From Gordonia sp. ABSL11-1 (GTDB lineage Bacteria; Actinomycetota; Actinomycetes; Mycobacteriales; Mycobacteriaceae), in the NCBI RefSeq assembly GCF_030315685.1, contig NZ_JASXSI010000001.1, positions 62,001 through 126,000 on the forward strand: 64,000 nucleotides of DNA, read 5' to 3'. Below are positions 9,972 to 20,648 of the stretch, piece after piece. Below the pieces are notes generated by a model. The model was not told the origin of the DNA and ran no database searches. It was given only the letters and a program-made list of their open reading frames with translations. The number at the start of each line of letters is the position of its first letter. The first letter of the stretch is position 1. Position numbers and translations under genes: made by a program.

Positions 9972-11836
9972 CGGTCGGCCCTCCGGTGGGACCGAGCGCT
10001 CTCGGGCGCCGTCGGCTGGTCCGGTCCACCGGGGATGTCGCGCGTGGCGACGACCCGGTCGGCGACCGCCGCCCACGCGGGGCTCGTGGTCACGACCACG
10101 GTCGTCCGGTCGTGGCGGACACCGTGCCGCCGCGCATGCACCACCCGCGCGATCGTGCTCTCGGTGACCGAGTCGACCGCGGTCGTGGGCTCGTGGAGGA
10201 CGAGCACGGCCGGGTCGGTGAGCAGCGCACGGCTCAACGCCAGGCGCTGCCGCTGGCCGCCGGAGAGCGACTGCCCCCGATCGGCGACCGGAAGCGACCA
10301 CGCCACATCGGCATCGGCATGTCGGGTGACGGCGTCGTCGGTGGCCGGGGAGCCATCGGTGGGGAGGGCATCGCCGGCGGGGAGAGCGCCGTCGATGATG
10401 TCCCGACTCCCCATGGCCCTCAGGAGATCCAGAGCGTCGCGCCGGTCGATGGCGGCCCGGCCGAGGGTGAGATTGTCGCCGATGGTGCCGGTGAAGAGGT
10501 CGACACGGTGGGGTTCGACGAGCAACCCGCCGGGGCGGACGTCGGTCGGGAGATCGCTCGCATCCCGGCCCGGCATCGCGGCCCGGCCGGACACCGCGGC
10601 CCGTCCGTCGTGGGGTTTCTGGACCCCGCCGAGCAGCTCGACCACGCGCTGCGCCGAACGTGCGGTCGGTGCGGTCACGACGACGAGTTCGCCGTCAGCG
10701 ACCCGGACCTCGCCGACCTCGTCGACGATGTCGATGACCGGGCCGTGCGGGGAGTGGATATCGGGGACCGCGTCGGGCAGCGGCCGGCCGGAGAACTGCC
10801 GGTCAGGTAGCCGTTGGGCAGGCGACGGCTCGGCATGCGACGGCTCGGCAGCCGACGGGGAACCGCCGCCGATCACCGATGCCACCCGTGCGGCCGACGC
10901 GCGGGCCGTCGCGACGCGACCCGGGAACATCGCGAGCAGCGCGAGCGGCTCGGTGAGGAACTGGGCGAGTCCCAGGACGGCGATGAGAGCGCCGACGCTG
11001 ATGCGGTCGGTGAGGGCGAACCATCCGGTGAGCGTCGCGACCGCGACGGCGAGCACGCCGGTCACGCCGGTCGCCGTGCCGAAGAACGTGCCGTGTCCGA
11101 TCGCAGCCCGCTGCATGGCCGTACGGGCGTCGTCGTTGACCGCTCGATAGCGGAGTGCGGCAACTGATTCGGCGCGGATACCCCGTAACGGCCGCAACCC
11201 GGTGATCAGGTCGGTGGCGATCGCGGTGGCGCGGCCGATGTGGTGCTGCTGCGTGCCGACACGACGGGTCACGATCGGCGTGACGATCTGTACGAGGGAC
11301 AGCGCGAGCGGCACACCGATCAGCACGATCACACCGAGCACGACGTCGACCGAGAGCAACGCGACCGCACATGCTGCCAGAGCGGCGACGGCCGAGCCGG
11401 TCTGCGGGACGAACCGCAACAGATTGCCCGTCTCGTCGGCGTCGGAGTTGGCGATGGACAGTACGTCCCCGGATCGGCGGCCAGGGTCGTGCGACACTCG
11501 GGTCAGGACCGACTCCGCACATCGCATCCGCAGTCGATGGGCCTCGTCCTGGGTGGTCTGCATGGCTGCCCGCGCGCCGAGACGGTAGGAGATCGTCAAC
11601 GTGACGAACACTGCGGCGAGCACGCCGATCCACGCCGACAACGCAACCGGGTCGGTCGTGGCGATGGCCCGGTCGACCATCACGCCGATCAGCACCGGCA
11701 CCGCGACCTCGCAGAGCTGATGGACCGACATCAGTGCCGTCGCCGCGACGAGACGCCCGCGGTGGATGCGCACGCCCTCACGGAGGAGGCGGGTGCCGGT
11801 GGCGGGTTCCGGTGCGGTGTGGTCGGCGGCCACCAT
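9968..11836 (-). CDS. ABC exporter-fold half-transporter with a degenerate ATPase but intact LSGGQ
   Basis: A 622-residue half-transporter with a six-helix membrane domain (about residues 30-310) and a C-terminal nucleotide-binding domain that lacks key residues. The Walker A position reads APTARSAQRV, with no Gly-Lys-Ser/Thr. Walker B reads VLVLHEPT, with His in place of Asp, and the H-loop histidine is gone (VVTTSPAW). The signature LSGGQRQRLALSRALL is perfect. Paired with the downstream half, it would complete one ATP site and leave the other dead. Between the domains is a linker of AEPS-like repeats near residue 330. The start is chosen at ATG 11836 because it shares its A with the NRPS stop (TGATG); in-frame codons upstream lie inside the NRPS gene. 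Confidence 0.9.
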   Translation of the reverse strand: MVAADHTAPEPATGTRLLREGVRIHRGRLVAATALMSVHQLCEVAVPVLIGVMVDRAIATTDPVALSAWIGVLAAVFVTLTISYRLGARAAMQTTQDEAHRLRMRCAESVLTRVSHDPGRRSGDVLSIANSDADETGNLLRFVPQTGSAVAALAACAVALLSVDVVLGVIVLIGVPLALSLVQIVTPIVTRRVGTQQHHIGRATAIATDLITGLRPLRGIRAESVAALRYRAVNDDARTAMQRAAIGHGTFFGTATGVTGVLAVAVATLTGWFALTDRISVGALIAVLGLAQFLTEPLALLAMFPGRVATARASAARVASVIGGGSPSAAEPSHAEPSPAQRLPDRQFSGRPLPDAVPDIHSPHGPVIDIVDEVGEVRVADGELVVVTAPTARSAQRVVELLGGVQKPHDGRAAVSGRAAMPGRDASDLPTDVRPGGLLVEPHRVDLFTGTIGDNLTLGRAAIDRRDALDLLRAMGSRDIIDGALPAGDALPTDGSPATDDAVTRHADADVAWSLPVADRGQSLSGGQRQRLALSRALLTDPAVLVLHEPTTAVDSVTESTIARVVHARRHGVRHDRTTVVVTTSPAWAAVADRVVATRDIPGGPDQPTAPESARSHRRADR

Positions 11837-14800
11837 CACGGTTGCTCTCGGTGTGCGGCAGACGATTGGGCGGCGTCGGACCGGGACAGGTGTGCATCGA
11901 TGCGGGGACCGATCGTGGCGAGGGTCTCGTAGGAGCACATCTGCCAGTGCGTCGACGCGACCGAGTCCGCGTCGATCACACCCTCGATGTGGGCGTCCCA
12001 GCCGCCGCGGTCTGCGGCGAGGTGCATGCGGTCCGGATCGGCGCCGATGTACAGGAGATCCACTGCGACGGCGGCCGGTCGGTGCTGCGTCAGCAGACCG
12101 TGGGTGTGGGCGGCGGCCTCGATCAGATAGGTGACGGTGTCACCGTGGATGCCGACGGGAGCGTCTTCGATGTGCGCGAGCAGCTCGTTGACCGCGTCCG
12201 CCGAGACGGGATCACCCGGGCTCGCGCCGGTGTCGAGGGACTGATGGTCGAGACCCAGTGCGCCGAGCAGATCGTCCATCCGCAGACCTGTCGGCGCCGG
12301 ACGGCCCGTACTCGCCGGAGCCACGCTGTCGAGCATGGTCAGCGACGCCACGGTCTCGTCGTCGGCGATCAGACGAGAGGCCATGGCGTGGGCGATGACT
12401 CCACCCATCGACCAGCCGAGCAGATGGTAGGGACCGGTCGGCTGGACCCGCCGGATCTCGTCGACGTACCGGCCGGCCAGGTCGTCTATCGACGCGACGT
12501 CGGTGACGGGGTCGTCGCCGGTGATACCCGGCACTTGGACGCCGTAGAGAGGGCGGTCGGTGATGTGGCGCGTGAGACCGCCGTAACCCCAGGACAGTCC
12601 GATCGCCGGGTGGATGCAGAACAGCGGCGCACCCGAGCCGCTGGCACGGATCGGCAGGAGGGTGCCCAGGGCGGCGTCCTGGGCGACGGGTTCGGGATCG
12701 TCGAGGAGGCGGGCCAGTCCGCGAGGGGTGGGGTCGTCGAGGACAACGGAGATCGGGAACGGGACCCCGACCCGATCGCGCAGCCGGGCGACCAGGGCGA
12801 AGGCGGACAGCGACGTCCCGCCCATCGCGAAGAAGTCGTCGTGGACACCGACCCGGTCCACGCCGAGCGCCGTGGCGAACTCGTCGGCGACGAGTTGCTC
12901 GGAGTCGGTGGCCGGCGGCTCGAAGGGGCGCGAGGAGACGACATCCGGTGCGGGCAGGGCGCGCTCGTCGACCTTGCCCGACGGCGTCGTCGGGATCCGG
13001 TCGACGATCACGATCGCGGACGGGACCGCATATCGGGGGAGCGAGGACCTCAGCGCGGCCAGGATGTCGACCGGCCGTGGGTGCCCGGGTGCCGCCGCCG
13101 CGTCGGCGACGACATATCCGACGAGGTGGGCGGAGGACTGCGGGCCGGTACGTCCGACGGTGACCGCATGTCGGACACCGGGATACCGCATGAGTGCGGC
13201 GTCGATCTCGCCGAGCTCGATCCGGTGGCCGCGGATCTTCACCTGACGATCTGCGCGCCCGAGGTACCGGAGTGAGTCGTCGTGCGAGACCGACACGAAG
13301 TCGCCGGTGCGATACATGCGGTCACCGGGTGCGCCGAACGGGTCGGCGACGAATCGCTCCGCAGTCAGCCCGAATCGGTCGTGGTATCCGCGGGCCAGCC
13401 CGGGTCCGGCGACGTACAGCTCGCCGACGACGCCGCGGGCCACGGGACGCAGTGCCCGGTCGAGGACCAGCAGCGCGAACCCGATGACCGGACGGCCGAT
13501 GGTCACCGGCTCGCCGGCTCCCACGGCAGCCGCATCGAGCTCGGCGACGGTCGCGATGTCGGTGGCCTCGGTGGGGCCGTAGCCGTTGCGCATCGCACGG
13601 CCCGGTCCCCATCGCAGCACCAGTTCCGGACCCACGGCCTCGCCGCCGGTTCCCAGGACCCGCAGGCGTTCGAGCTCCGATGGTTCGGTCACCGACAGCA
13701 GCGCGGGCGGCAGGACGGCGTGGGTCACCTGCTCGCGGTCGATGAGATCCGGCAGTGCGTCGGGTCCCTGTTCGGGATCGCTGACGACCAGGGTCGCCGA
13801 TGCGGAGAGCGCGGCGAGGAGTTCGCCGATCGACATGTCGAAGCTCGGAGAACTGTTGTGCAGGTAGCGGGCCGACGGCTCCACGAGGTACCGCAGTCGT
13901 CGTTCGGTCGCGAGGTTGGCGAGCCCGTGGTGGGTGACGACCACACCCTTGGGCCGACCTGTCGAACCCGAGGTGTAGATCATGTAGGCGCCGTCATCGA
14001 CACGGTCGGAGGTCGCCGGGAGCTCGGACGCCGGTCCCCGCTCGAGGTCGTCGAGGACGGCGTCGTCGAGGACGATCCAGGCCACGTCATCGGGGAGACC
14101 GGATCGCGTCGGGCGATCGGTGATGCCGATGCGTGCTCGGCAGTCGCCGAGCATGAACGAGATCCGGTCGGCCGGATACGCCGGGTCGATCGGCACGAAG
14201 GCCGCACCGGTCTTGGCGACGGCCCACGTCGACAGGACCGAGTGGGCGCTGCGCGACAGCGCGATCGCGACGAAGGTGTCGGGCCCCGTCCCGGCGGTGA
14301 TCAGCTTCTCGGCGAGCGCATCCGACCATCTGTCTGCTTCGGCATAGGTGAACGAGGTTCCGGCCCATCGGATCGCGATGTTCTCGGGAGCGCGGTCGAC
14401 GGCGCGTCGGACGATCTCTCGCAGCGTCAGCGGCGATTCGGGATCCGCACCACGCAGCGGGACCAGATCACGTCGTTCCTCCTGCGTCAGCACCGGGATC
14501 GATCCGGCGGCGATGGTGGGGTCGTCGACGACTGCACGCAGGATCTGCTCGAAGCGCACCGCGATGTCGCGAACGGTCCTCTCCGGCAACGCGTCCTGTC
14601 GGTATCCGAAGGTGATCCGCGGTTGCGGGTGCAGGGTCACCGTGAGGCTCAACGGATAGTGGGTGAGCTCGTCGGTCACGATGTCGACGACGCGGACACC
14701 GTCGACCGGCGTGGACGCACTCATCGTGGCGGCATCGATCGGATAGGACTCGAACACGACCAGGGTGTCGAACCGGGCTCCGTCCCCGGCGGCCCGGTGG

Positions 14801-17800
14801 ATATCGGTGAGGCCCAGGTACTGGTGATCGAGGATCGACGCCTGGGTGTCGTGAAGGCGTCGCCAGACCTGCTCCACGGCGTCATCCGGCCGAGCACGCA
14901 CCCGGACCGGCAGGGTGTTGATGAACAGGCCGACGATGTCGGCGACGCCCTCGACGTCGGCGGGCCGGCCGGAGACGGTGGCGCCGAAGGTGACGTCGGT
15001 GCCGCCATCGTCGGTGCGGGACTCGGTCAGACGTCCGAGCAGCAGTCCCCAGAGGCCCTGGATGACGGTGTTCGGGGTGACCTCGGCCGCGGTCGCCTGC
15101 GCGATCATCCGATCCCAGAGTGCGGCGTCGAGGTCGACGACGATTCTCCCGGGAGTCGGTGGCGCGGTCGAGGGATCATGTTCCGGCGCGAGAAGAGTGG
15201 GCAGTGATACGTCGTCGAACGCCTGCCGCCAGGCCTCCGTCGACCGCGAGACATCTTGTCGGGACATCCATTCGAGGAAGGCCCGATAGGACGGGGCCGG
15301 ACCCAGGAGCTCCGCCACCGACGGGCCGGCCGTGTAGCAGCTGAGCAGATCACGCAGCAGCAGCGGCATCGACCAGCCGTCGACGACGATGTGGTGCAGC
15401 GTGACGATGAGGTCATGGAGCTCGCCGGCCCGGCGGACGAGGGTGAACCGCAGCAGCGGCGGGCGATCCAACGTGAACGGCCGGGACAAGTCCTCGGCGC
15501 GGACGGCGGCCGCGGTCACATCGACACCGCCGGCCGTCGAGGTCAGATCGACGTGCCGCCAGCCCGGGGTGCAGCCCTCGACGACGACGGCGACGAGATC
15601 GCCTCGGGCGGTGGGAACGAATGCCGACCGGAGGGCCGGATGGCGGGCCACGACCTCGTCGGCGGCGCGACGCACCCGCTCGGGGTCGACCGGACCCTCG
15701 AGCGTCACCACGGCCTGCGAGACGTAGACGTCGCTGCGGTCGGCCGCCCGCACCGGCCCGGTCGAGGCGGTCAGGGCCGAGTGGAAGGCGAAGCCCTTCT
15801 GCAGCGGCGCGGTCGGCCACACATCGGAGAGCCCCGGGAAGCGTCGCGCCAGCAGGTCCAGATCGGGCTGATCGACCGGGGCCGGCGCGACATCCGACGG
15901 TGTCCATCCGTGTGCGCCCGCGCGGACCGCTGCGTCGACTTCCTGCAGAGCGGTGCGCCAACCGGACGCGATCCGAGCGGCGGCGTCCGACGTGATCAGG
16001 CGGTCGACATGATCGAGGGTGGCCTGCAGGGTCGCGGGCTCCTCCGCGGCGCCGATGACGATCGCGTTGACGTCCAACGGGACCGCCGCGGGCATGTCGC
16101 CGTCGGGCCGGAGTTCGAGAGTCCCGACGGTCTCGGTGGGTACCCAGCCGATCTCGGCGACCCCGGCGGGAAGCTGTGCGCTCGACACCCGCCCCAGATA
16201 GTTGAACCCGACCGTCGCCGCGATACTCGGGATGTCGCGGGCCGAGAGATACCGTGCCACACCGTATCCCGCGCCGCGCGTGGGAACCCGACGGATCGCC
16301 TCCTTCGCGATCTTGACGGCGGCGATCGCTCGCTCGGCCGCGGGTGCGGCCGCTGCGGCGACGAGATCCACCGAGACCGGGTAGGCGGCGGTGAACCATC
16401 CGACGGTCCTCGACAGGTCGGCGCCGGGCACCAGATCGTCCTCACGCCCATGGCCTTCGAGTTGCACCACCGGATCGCTGATCCCCGCATCGGCGACGGC
16501 GACCATCAGTGTGCCGAGCAACACTTCCTCGGCGGTGGCGTGCAGGGCGATCGGTACGGCGTCGACCGCCGCGCGGGTCAGATCGGCGTCGAGGGAGAGC
16601 TCGACCCGCGAGACGGTCGACATGACGTCGCGCACGGTATCGAGCGCCATGTCCGGCACCCGCGAAATGTCGGCGAAATGCTCTGTCCAGTAAGTGCTCT
16701 CGGCATCGGCGATCGCATCGGCACGTTCGGTGAGTGCGTGCGCCCAGCGACGCAGCGACGTACCGGTGTCGGGCAGCGTCGGCGTGCGGCCGTCGGCGAC
16801 GGCGGTCCACGCGGTGATCAGATCGGGCACCAGGATTCGCCAGGACACACCGTCGACCACGAGATGATGGACGGCCAGGACCGCCAGGTCTCGCAGAGGT
16901 GCGGTGCGACGCAGCCAGACGAGATGCACCATCCTGCCCGACCGGGGATCGAGACGGGTCAGCGCCGAATCCAGCGCGGCCTGGGCCGCCGCGCGCGGGT
17001 CGCCGTCGCCGATGTCGTGTGTGCTCAGCACCGCATCCGGATCCAGGGGAGAGGTCGGCGGGATCTCCAACCGGGGTTCGGAGGCCCCGTCGGCCAGCCG
17101 GGCGCGCAGAGCGTCATGCCGGTTGATGACGGTTGTCAGCGTCGCCAGAATGCCTTCGCGGGTGATGCCGTGCGGGAGTTCGAGGACGAGATGCTGCGCG
17201 TAGCGGTCGATCCCGCCGGGCCGATCGAGCAGCCAGCGCATGATCGGTGTCGTCGGGAGCGAGCCCACTCCGCCGCCGTCGAGTTCGGCGAGTCGGGGTC
17301 GGTCGTCCGTCGTGGCCATGGTGGCCAGCGCGCGTACGGTCTTGCGTTCGAACACATCTCGCGGAGTGATGTGCAGTCCCGCGGCGCGGGCCCGGGACAC
17401 CAGGGTCAGGGCGGCGATGCTGTCGCCGCCGAGCCCGAAGAACGAGTCGTCGGCGCCGACGCGGGCGACCCCGAGGACCTCGCCGACGACCTCGGCGAGC
17501 GTCTGCTCCGTCGGCCCGGACGGCGCACGGTAGGCGACATCGGCGGAGAATGTCGGCAACGGCAGTCGCGCGTGATCGAGTTTGCCGTTCGCCGTGCGGG
17601 GCAGTTCGTCGAGCACCACGAAGGCATCGGGGGACAGACCGGTCGGGAGTCGGGTCTCGCAGTGCTGTCGCAGAGCCGACACATCAGCGGTGGCATCGGC
17701 CACGACATAGGCGACGAGCCGCGGACCGAGATCGGTGTCGCGCACCGTGACCACGCTCTGCGTGACAGCCGGGGCGCCGCCGACGACGGCCTCGATCTCG

Positions 17801-20466
17801 CCGAGCTCGATACGCCGGCCGCGGATCTTGACCTGGTTGTCCGACCGTCCGTGGTAGCGCAGTTCGCTTGTGGCGCCGTCGCTCCCGGTCCAGCTGACGA
17901 CGTCGCCGGTGCGATACATCCGGCCGCCGGCATGCCAGGGGTTCGCCACGAACCGGCCGGCGGTCAGATCGGGACGACGGTGATAGCCGCGGGCGACGCC
18001 GGGGCCGGCGACATACAGTTCCCCCCGCGTGCCGGGCAGGACCGGCCGGAGCCGGGAGTCGAGGACGAGGAGTTCGAAGCCGTGCACGCCGCGTCCGATC
18101 GTGACCGGTCGGTCGGCGTGCAACTCGGCGACCGTGGAGATGTCGGTCGCCTCGGTCGGGCCGTAGCCGTTGCGCATCGAGCGCCCGGGCGCCCACCGGC
18201 GGACGAGATCGGTGGTGACCGCCTCGCCGCCGACGCCGAGCATGCGGAGCCCGTCGAGGTCGGTGACGTCGAGTGTGGCAAGCACCGTCGGGGTGAGCAG
18301 GGCGTGCGTCACCCCGGTGTCGCGGATCAGGGCCGCGAGTTCGGCGGGTGTGAGACCGGGGGGCGCGACGACGAGTCCGGCTGCCGCGGACAGCGCCGCG
18401 ATCTGCTCGCCGACAGCCATGTCGAAACCGGGCGACGTGTTGTGCAGGAACCGCGACGAGGGCTCGACCCGATATCCGATCCGGCGCTCGGCGGCGAGGT
18501 TCGCGATCCCGTGGTGGGAGACGACGACGCCCTTCGGCCGGCCCGTCGACCCGGAGGTGTAGATGAGGTACGCCGGTTGCTCGAGCCGGAGCGGCGTGCG
18601 CGGACGAACGGGAGTAATAACGGGAGTAATGACGTCGGAGTGGGTGGCAACGGCCGGATTCTTGCCGACGACGTCGGCGACCGCGATGTCGTCGAGCACG
18701 ATCCAGTCGACGTGATCGGGGAGTCGGTCGCGGAGTGCCGCGGTCGTGACGCCCACCGTCGCGCCGCTGTCGTCGAGCATGAACGCGATGCGTTCGGTGG
18801 GGTAGTCGGGGTCGATCGGGACGAATGCCGCACCGGTTGCCGCGACCGCCCACATCGCGCGGACGGAGCCCGGTGATCGTGGCACGACGACCGCGACGAA
18901 CTCCTCGGGTTCGGCGCCCGCGGCGATCAGGCGATCCGCGAGTCGGGCTGCCTGCATCCACGTCTTCCGGTACGAGAGCGTGCCGTCGGGGTGGACAATT
19001 GCGTCGCCATCCGGATTCGCCTCCACCGCAGTCGATATGAGGCGCGCGAGCGTGATCGGTTCGACCGAGGGTCGTCCGGTCGCGGGGACGAGCGCGGCGC
19101 GTTCGGGGCCGGTGAGGATGTCGATGTCGCCGATGCGGTCACCGGCGGCGGCGTCGGCCAGGTGGTCGAGCACACGGACGAGACGCCGGTGGTGATCGTC
19201 GAGGGTCTGCTGGTCGTACAGAGCATGATTGGCGTGCAGGTCGACCTGCATCGCGCCGCCTGCGCCCGGGTGGACGCTGATCGTGAGATCCGCCACCGGT
19301 CCGGTGGACAGCACCGAGAAGTGGCCCTGCACCGGGCCCAGGGCGATGTCGGTCGGGAAGTTCATGATGTTGATCGTCGGCCCGTAGAGTCCGCCGAGTG
19401 ACGGGCTGTCGCCCTGACCGCCGAGCTCGCGCAGGAGATCTTCGCTCCGGTAGCGCTGATGTCGCAGAGCGCCGGTCAGTTCCAGCGCCACGGCGCGGAC
19501 CAGGTCGCCGATCGTCGTGTCGGGGCGGATGCGCAAGCGGATGGGGACGACGTTGGAGACCATGCCCGCGGAGCGTCGCAGGACCGCATTGGTGCGGGCC
19601 GTCACCGGGAGGCTGAGGACGACGTCCTCGGTGTCGGTGGCCACGGACAGATAGGTGGCGACGGCGGCCACGATCAGGGCGGCTTCGATGCTCCCGTGGC
19701 GCTCCGCCGCGCCCGCCAGGCGCTCGGCGAGGTCCGACCCGAAGGGGCCACCCGCCCGGATGGGGACGATGTCGGGCACGGCGGCTCCGTCGGCGAGCGA
19801 GATGGGCTCGGGGAGATCCGCAGCCTTCGCCACCCAGTGGTCGCGGTCGGTGCGGAAGCGTCGGGACCCACGGTAATCTCTTTCCGCAGTGAGCAATTCG
19901 GTCAACTCGGGTGCCGAGTAGCCCGCGTCGTCCGCGTCGGACAGCAACGCGGAATAGAGTTCCGCGGCACGGTTGATGAACCGGATCGCGCCATATCCGT
20001 CGACGACGATGTGGTGGATGCACGAGTACCAGAACCAGTGGTCGTCGCCGAGTCGCAGTACGGCGCCACGGATCAGGCGATCCTCGAGTAGGTCGAACGG
20101 CGCTGTGTAGTCGGCTCTCATCCACTCGTGTGCCGCCGCGACCGGGTCGGCACGGTCGCGGAGGTCGATCCGGGCGAACGCCTCCGACTGGGTGTGATCG
20201 ATCACCTGGAACGGTTCGCCGTCGATCTCGACGAGCCGGAGCATTCCGCTGCCGACGTCATGCAGGCCGCGCCGGCACACCTCGTCGAGCAGATCCACGT
20301 CGAGTCCGCCGGTGAACTCGATGACGTCGGCGATGACGATCGGGACCTCGGGCAGCAGATGCTGGGCGAACCAGATCCCTCGTTGGGCGGCGGTCAGCGG
20401 GAACGGCTCGCCCACCGTCGCGGTAGGGGAGTCAGACGGGACACCGTCGTATCGGCCAGACGTCAT
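11836..20466 (-). CDS. Two-module non-ribosomal peptide synthetase with epimerase and thioesterase (siderophore)
   Basis: A 2876-residue synthetase ordered C-A-T-E-C-A-T-TE. Approximate residues: C1 18-440 (HHIVVDG near 151, EntF-like start), A1 470-960 ([11 protein letters not shown] near 639), T1 near 1012 (GGDS), E 1075-1500 (HHLVVDG near 1200, EGHGRE), C2 1530-1960 (HHIVVDG near 1694), A2 1990-2490, T2 near 2548 (GGTS), TE 2600-2860 (GWSMGG near 2684). By-eye specificity residues are D-M-G-L-G-G-G-D-I for A1 and D-M-G-V-G-G-G-D-I for A2, so both modules probably load the same amino acid, with module 1 giving the D form. Neighbouring hydroxylase and formyltransferase genes suggest formyl-hydroxyornithine; this is inference. 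All catalytic motifs look intact. The N-terminal C domain implies an acyl or aryl starter, or an iterative cycle. No MbtH-like gene is in the window. GAGGAAG precedes the ATG. Confidence 0.93.
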   Translation of the reverse strand: MTSGRYDGVPSDSPTATVGEPFPLTAAQRGIWFAQHLLPEVPIVIADVIEFTGGLDVDLLDEVCRRGLHDVGSGMLRLVEIDGEPFQVIDHTQSEAFARIDLRDRADPVAAAHEWMRADYTAPFDLLEDRLIRGAVLRLGDDHWFWYSCIHHIVVDGYGAIRFINRAAELYSALLSDADDAGYSAPELTELLTAERDYRGSRRFRTDRDHWVAKAADLPEPISLADGAAVPDIVPIRAGGPFGSDLAERLAGAAERHGSIEAALIVAAVATYLSVATDTEDVVLSLPVTARTNAVLRRSAGMVSNVVPIRLRIRPDTTIGDLVRAVALELTGALRHQRYRSEDLLRELGGQGDSPSLGGLYGPTINIMNFPTDIALGPVQGHFSVLSTGPVADLTISVHPGAGGAMQVDLHANHALYDQQTLDDHHRRLVRVLDHLADAAAGDRIGDIDILTGPERAALVPATGRPSVEPITLARLISTAVEANPDGDAIVHPDGTLSYRKTWMQAARLADRLIAAGAEPEEFVAVVVPRSPGSVRAMWAVAATGAAFVPIDPDYPTERIAFMLDDSGATVGVTTAALRDRLPDHVDWIVLDDIAVADVVGKNPAVATHSDVITPVITPVRPRTPLRLEQPAYLIYTSGSTGRPKGVVVSHHGIANLAAERRIGYRVEPSSRFLHNTSPGFDMAVGEQIAALSAAAGLVVAPPGLTPAELAALIRDTGVTHALLTPTVLATLDVTDLDGLRMLGVGGEAVTTDLVRRWAPGRSMRNGYGPTEATDISTVAELHADRPVTIGRGVHGFELLVLDSRLRPVLPGTRGELYVAGPGVARGYHRRPDLTAGRFVANPWHAGGRMYRTGDVVSWTGSDGATSELRYHGRSDNQVKIRGRRIELGEIEAVVGGAPAVTQSVVTVRDTDLGPRLVAYVVADATADVSALRQHCETRLPTGLSPDAFVVLDELPRTANGKLDHARLPLPTFSADVAYRAPSGPTEQTLAEVVGEVLGVARVGADDSFFGLGGDSIAALTLVSRARAAGLHITPRDVFERKTVRALATMATTDDRPRLAELDGGGVGSLPTTPIMRWLLDRPGGIDRYAQHLVLELPHGITREGILATLTTVINRHDALRARLADGASEPRLEIPPTSPLDPDAVLSTHDIGDGDPRAAAQAALDSALTRLDPRSGRMVHLVWLRRTAPLRDLAVLAVHHLVVDGVSWRILVPDLITAWTAVADGRTPTLPDTGTSLRRWAHALTERADAIADAESTYWTEHFADISRVPDMALDTVRDVMSTVSRVELSLDADLTRAAVDAVPIALHATAEEVLLGTLMVAVADAGISDPVVQLEGHGREDDLVPGADLSRTVGWFTAAYPVSVDLVAAAAAPAAERAIAAVKIAKEAIRRVPTRGAGYGVARYLSARDIPSIAATVGFNYLGRVSSAQLPAGVAEIGWVPTETVGTLELRPDGDMPAAVPLDVNAIVIGAAEEPATLQATLDHVDRLITSDAAARIASGWRTALQEVDAAVRAGAHGWTPSDVAPAPVDQPDLDLLARRFPGLSDVWPTAPLQKGFAFHSALTASTGPVRAADRSDVYVSQAVVTLEGPVDPERVRRAADEVVARHPALRSAFVPTARGDLVAVVVEGCTPGWRHVDLTSTAGGVDVTAAAVRAEDLSRPFTLDRPPLLRFTLVRRAGELHDLIVTLHHIVVDGWSMPLLLRDLLSCYTAGPSVAELLGPAPSYRAFLEWMSRQDVSRSTEAWRQAFDDVSLPTLLAPEHDPSTAPPTPGRIVVDLDAALWDRMIAQATAAEVTPNTVIQGLWGLLLGRLTESRTDDGGTDVTFGATVSGRPADVEGVADIVGLFINTLPVRVRARPDDAVEQVWRRLHDTQASILDHQYLGLTDIHRAAGDGARFDTLVVFESYPIDAATMSASTPVDGVRVVDIVTDELTHYPLSLTVTLHPQPRITFGYRQDALPERTVRDIAVRFEQILRAVVDDPTIAAGSIPVLTQEERRDLVPLRGADPESPLTLREIVRRAVDRAPENIAIRWAGTSFTYAEADRWSDALAEKLITAGTGPDTFVAIALSRSAHSVLSTWAVAKTGAAFVPIDPAYPADRISFMLGDCRARIGITDRPTRSGLPDDVAWIVLDDAVLDDLERGPASELPATSDRVDDGAYMIYTSGSTGRPKGVVVTHHGLANLATERRLRYLVEPSARYLHNSSPSFDMSIGELLAALSASATLVVSDPEQGPDALPDLIDREQVTHAVLPPALLSVTEPSELERLRVLGTGGEAVGPELVLRWGPGRAMRNGYGPTEATDIATVAELDAAAVGAGEPVTIGRPVIGFALLVLDRALRPVARGVVGELYVAGPGLARGYHDRFGLTAERFVADPFGAPGDRMYRTGDFVSVSHDDSLRYLGRADRQVKIRGHRIELGEIDAALMRYPGVRHAVTVGRTGPQSSAHLVGYVVADAAAAPGHPRPVDILAALRSSLPRYAVPSAIVIVDRIPTTPSGKVDERALPAPDVVSSRPFEPPATDSEQLVADEFATALGVDRVGVHDDFFAMGGTSLSAFALVARLRDRVGVPFPISVVLDDPTPRGLARLLDDPEPVAQDAALGTLLPIRASGSGAPLFCIHPAIGLSWGYGGLTRHITDRPLYGVQVPGITGDDPVTDVASIDDLAGRYVDEIRRVQPTGPYHLLGWSMGGVIAHAMASRLIADDETVASLTMLDSVAPASTGRPAPTGLRMDDLLGALGLDHQSLDTGASPGDPVSADAVNELLAHIEDAPVGIHGDTVTYLIEAAAHTHGLLTQHRPAAVAVDLLYIGADPDRMHLAADRGGWDAHIEGVIDADSVASTHWQMCSYETLATIGPRIDAHLSRSDAAQSSAAHREQP

Positions 20467-20509
20467 GTACTTCCTCGCGGTCCCGGACGCGCTACCCCGG
20501 CCCAGCGCC

Positions 20510-20528
20510 TCAGGTAATCGTAACCTTG
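20510..20528. promoter_or_regulatory. Candidate IdeR/DtxR iron box upstream of the NRPS operon
   Basis: The core AGGTAATCGTAACCT (20512-20526) is an imperfect palindrome with AGGT and ACCT ends. It matches 11 of 15 core positions of the mycobacterial IdeR consensus TTAGGTTAGGCTAACCTAA. It lies 44 bases upstream of the NRPS ATG, inside the divergent promoter region, where an iron-loaded repressor would block transcription. The match was made by eye. Confidence 0.55.
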
Positions 20529-20534
20529 CAAAAG

Positions 20535-20553
20535 TCAGGGTTGCATATCCTCA
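20535..20553. promoter_or_regulatory. Second, weaker iron-box-like element near the formyltransferase promoter
   Basis: TCAGGGTTGCATATCCTCA matches about 12 of 19 positions of the IdeR consensus, with AGG and CCT arms. It sits between the better box and the formyltransferase start, so it may control the divergent gene. The rest of the 20467-20648 gap shows no gene. Confidence 0.3.
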
Positions 20554-20648
20554 CCCGGTCGGCAAAGGTGGGCGTGGATCGATCGCACGGCCCGCGACGA
20601 TCGCGAGCTCATCGACTCTCCGCCCGTTCTCCGACATGAGGTTCATCC

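Noticed and set aside
15256-18876. Very long plus-strand open frame (over 1200 codons) opposite the NRPS gene
   Set aside because: It is the antisense of strongly conserved NRPS domains, with low-complexity Arg/Gly/Asp content and no family motif. Long antisense frames are expected at this GC content.
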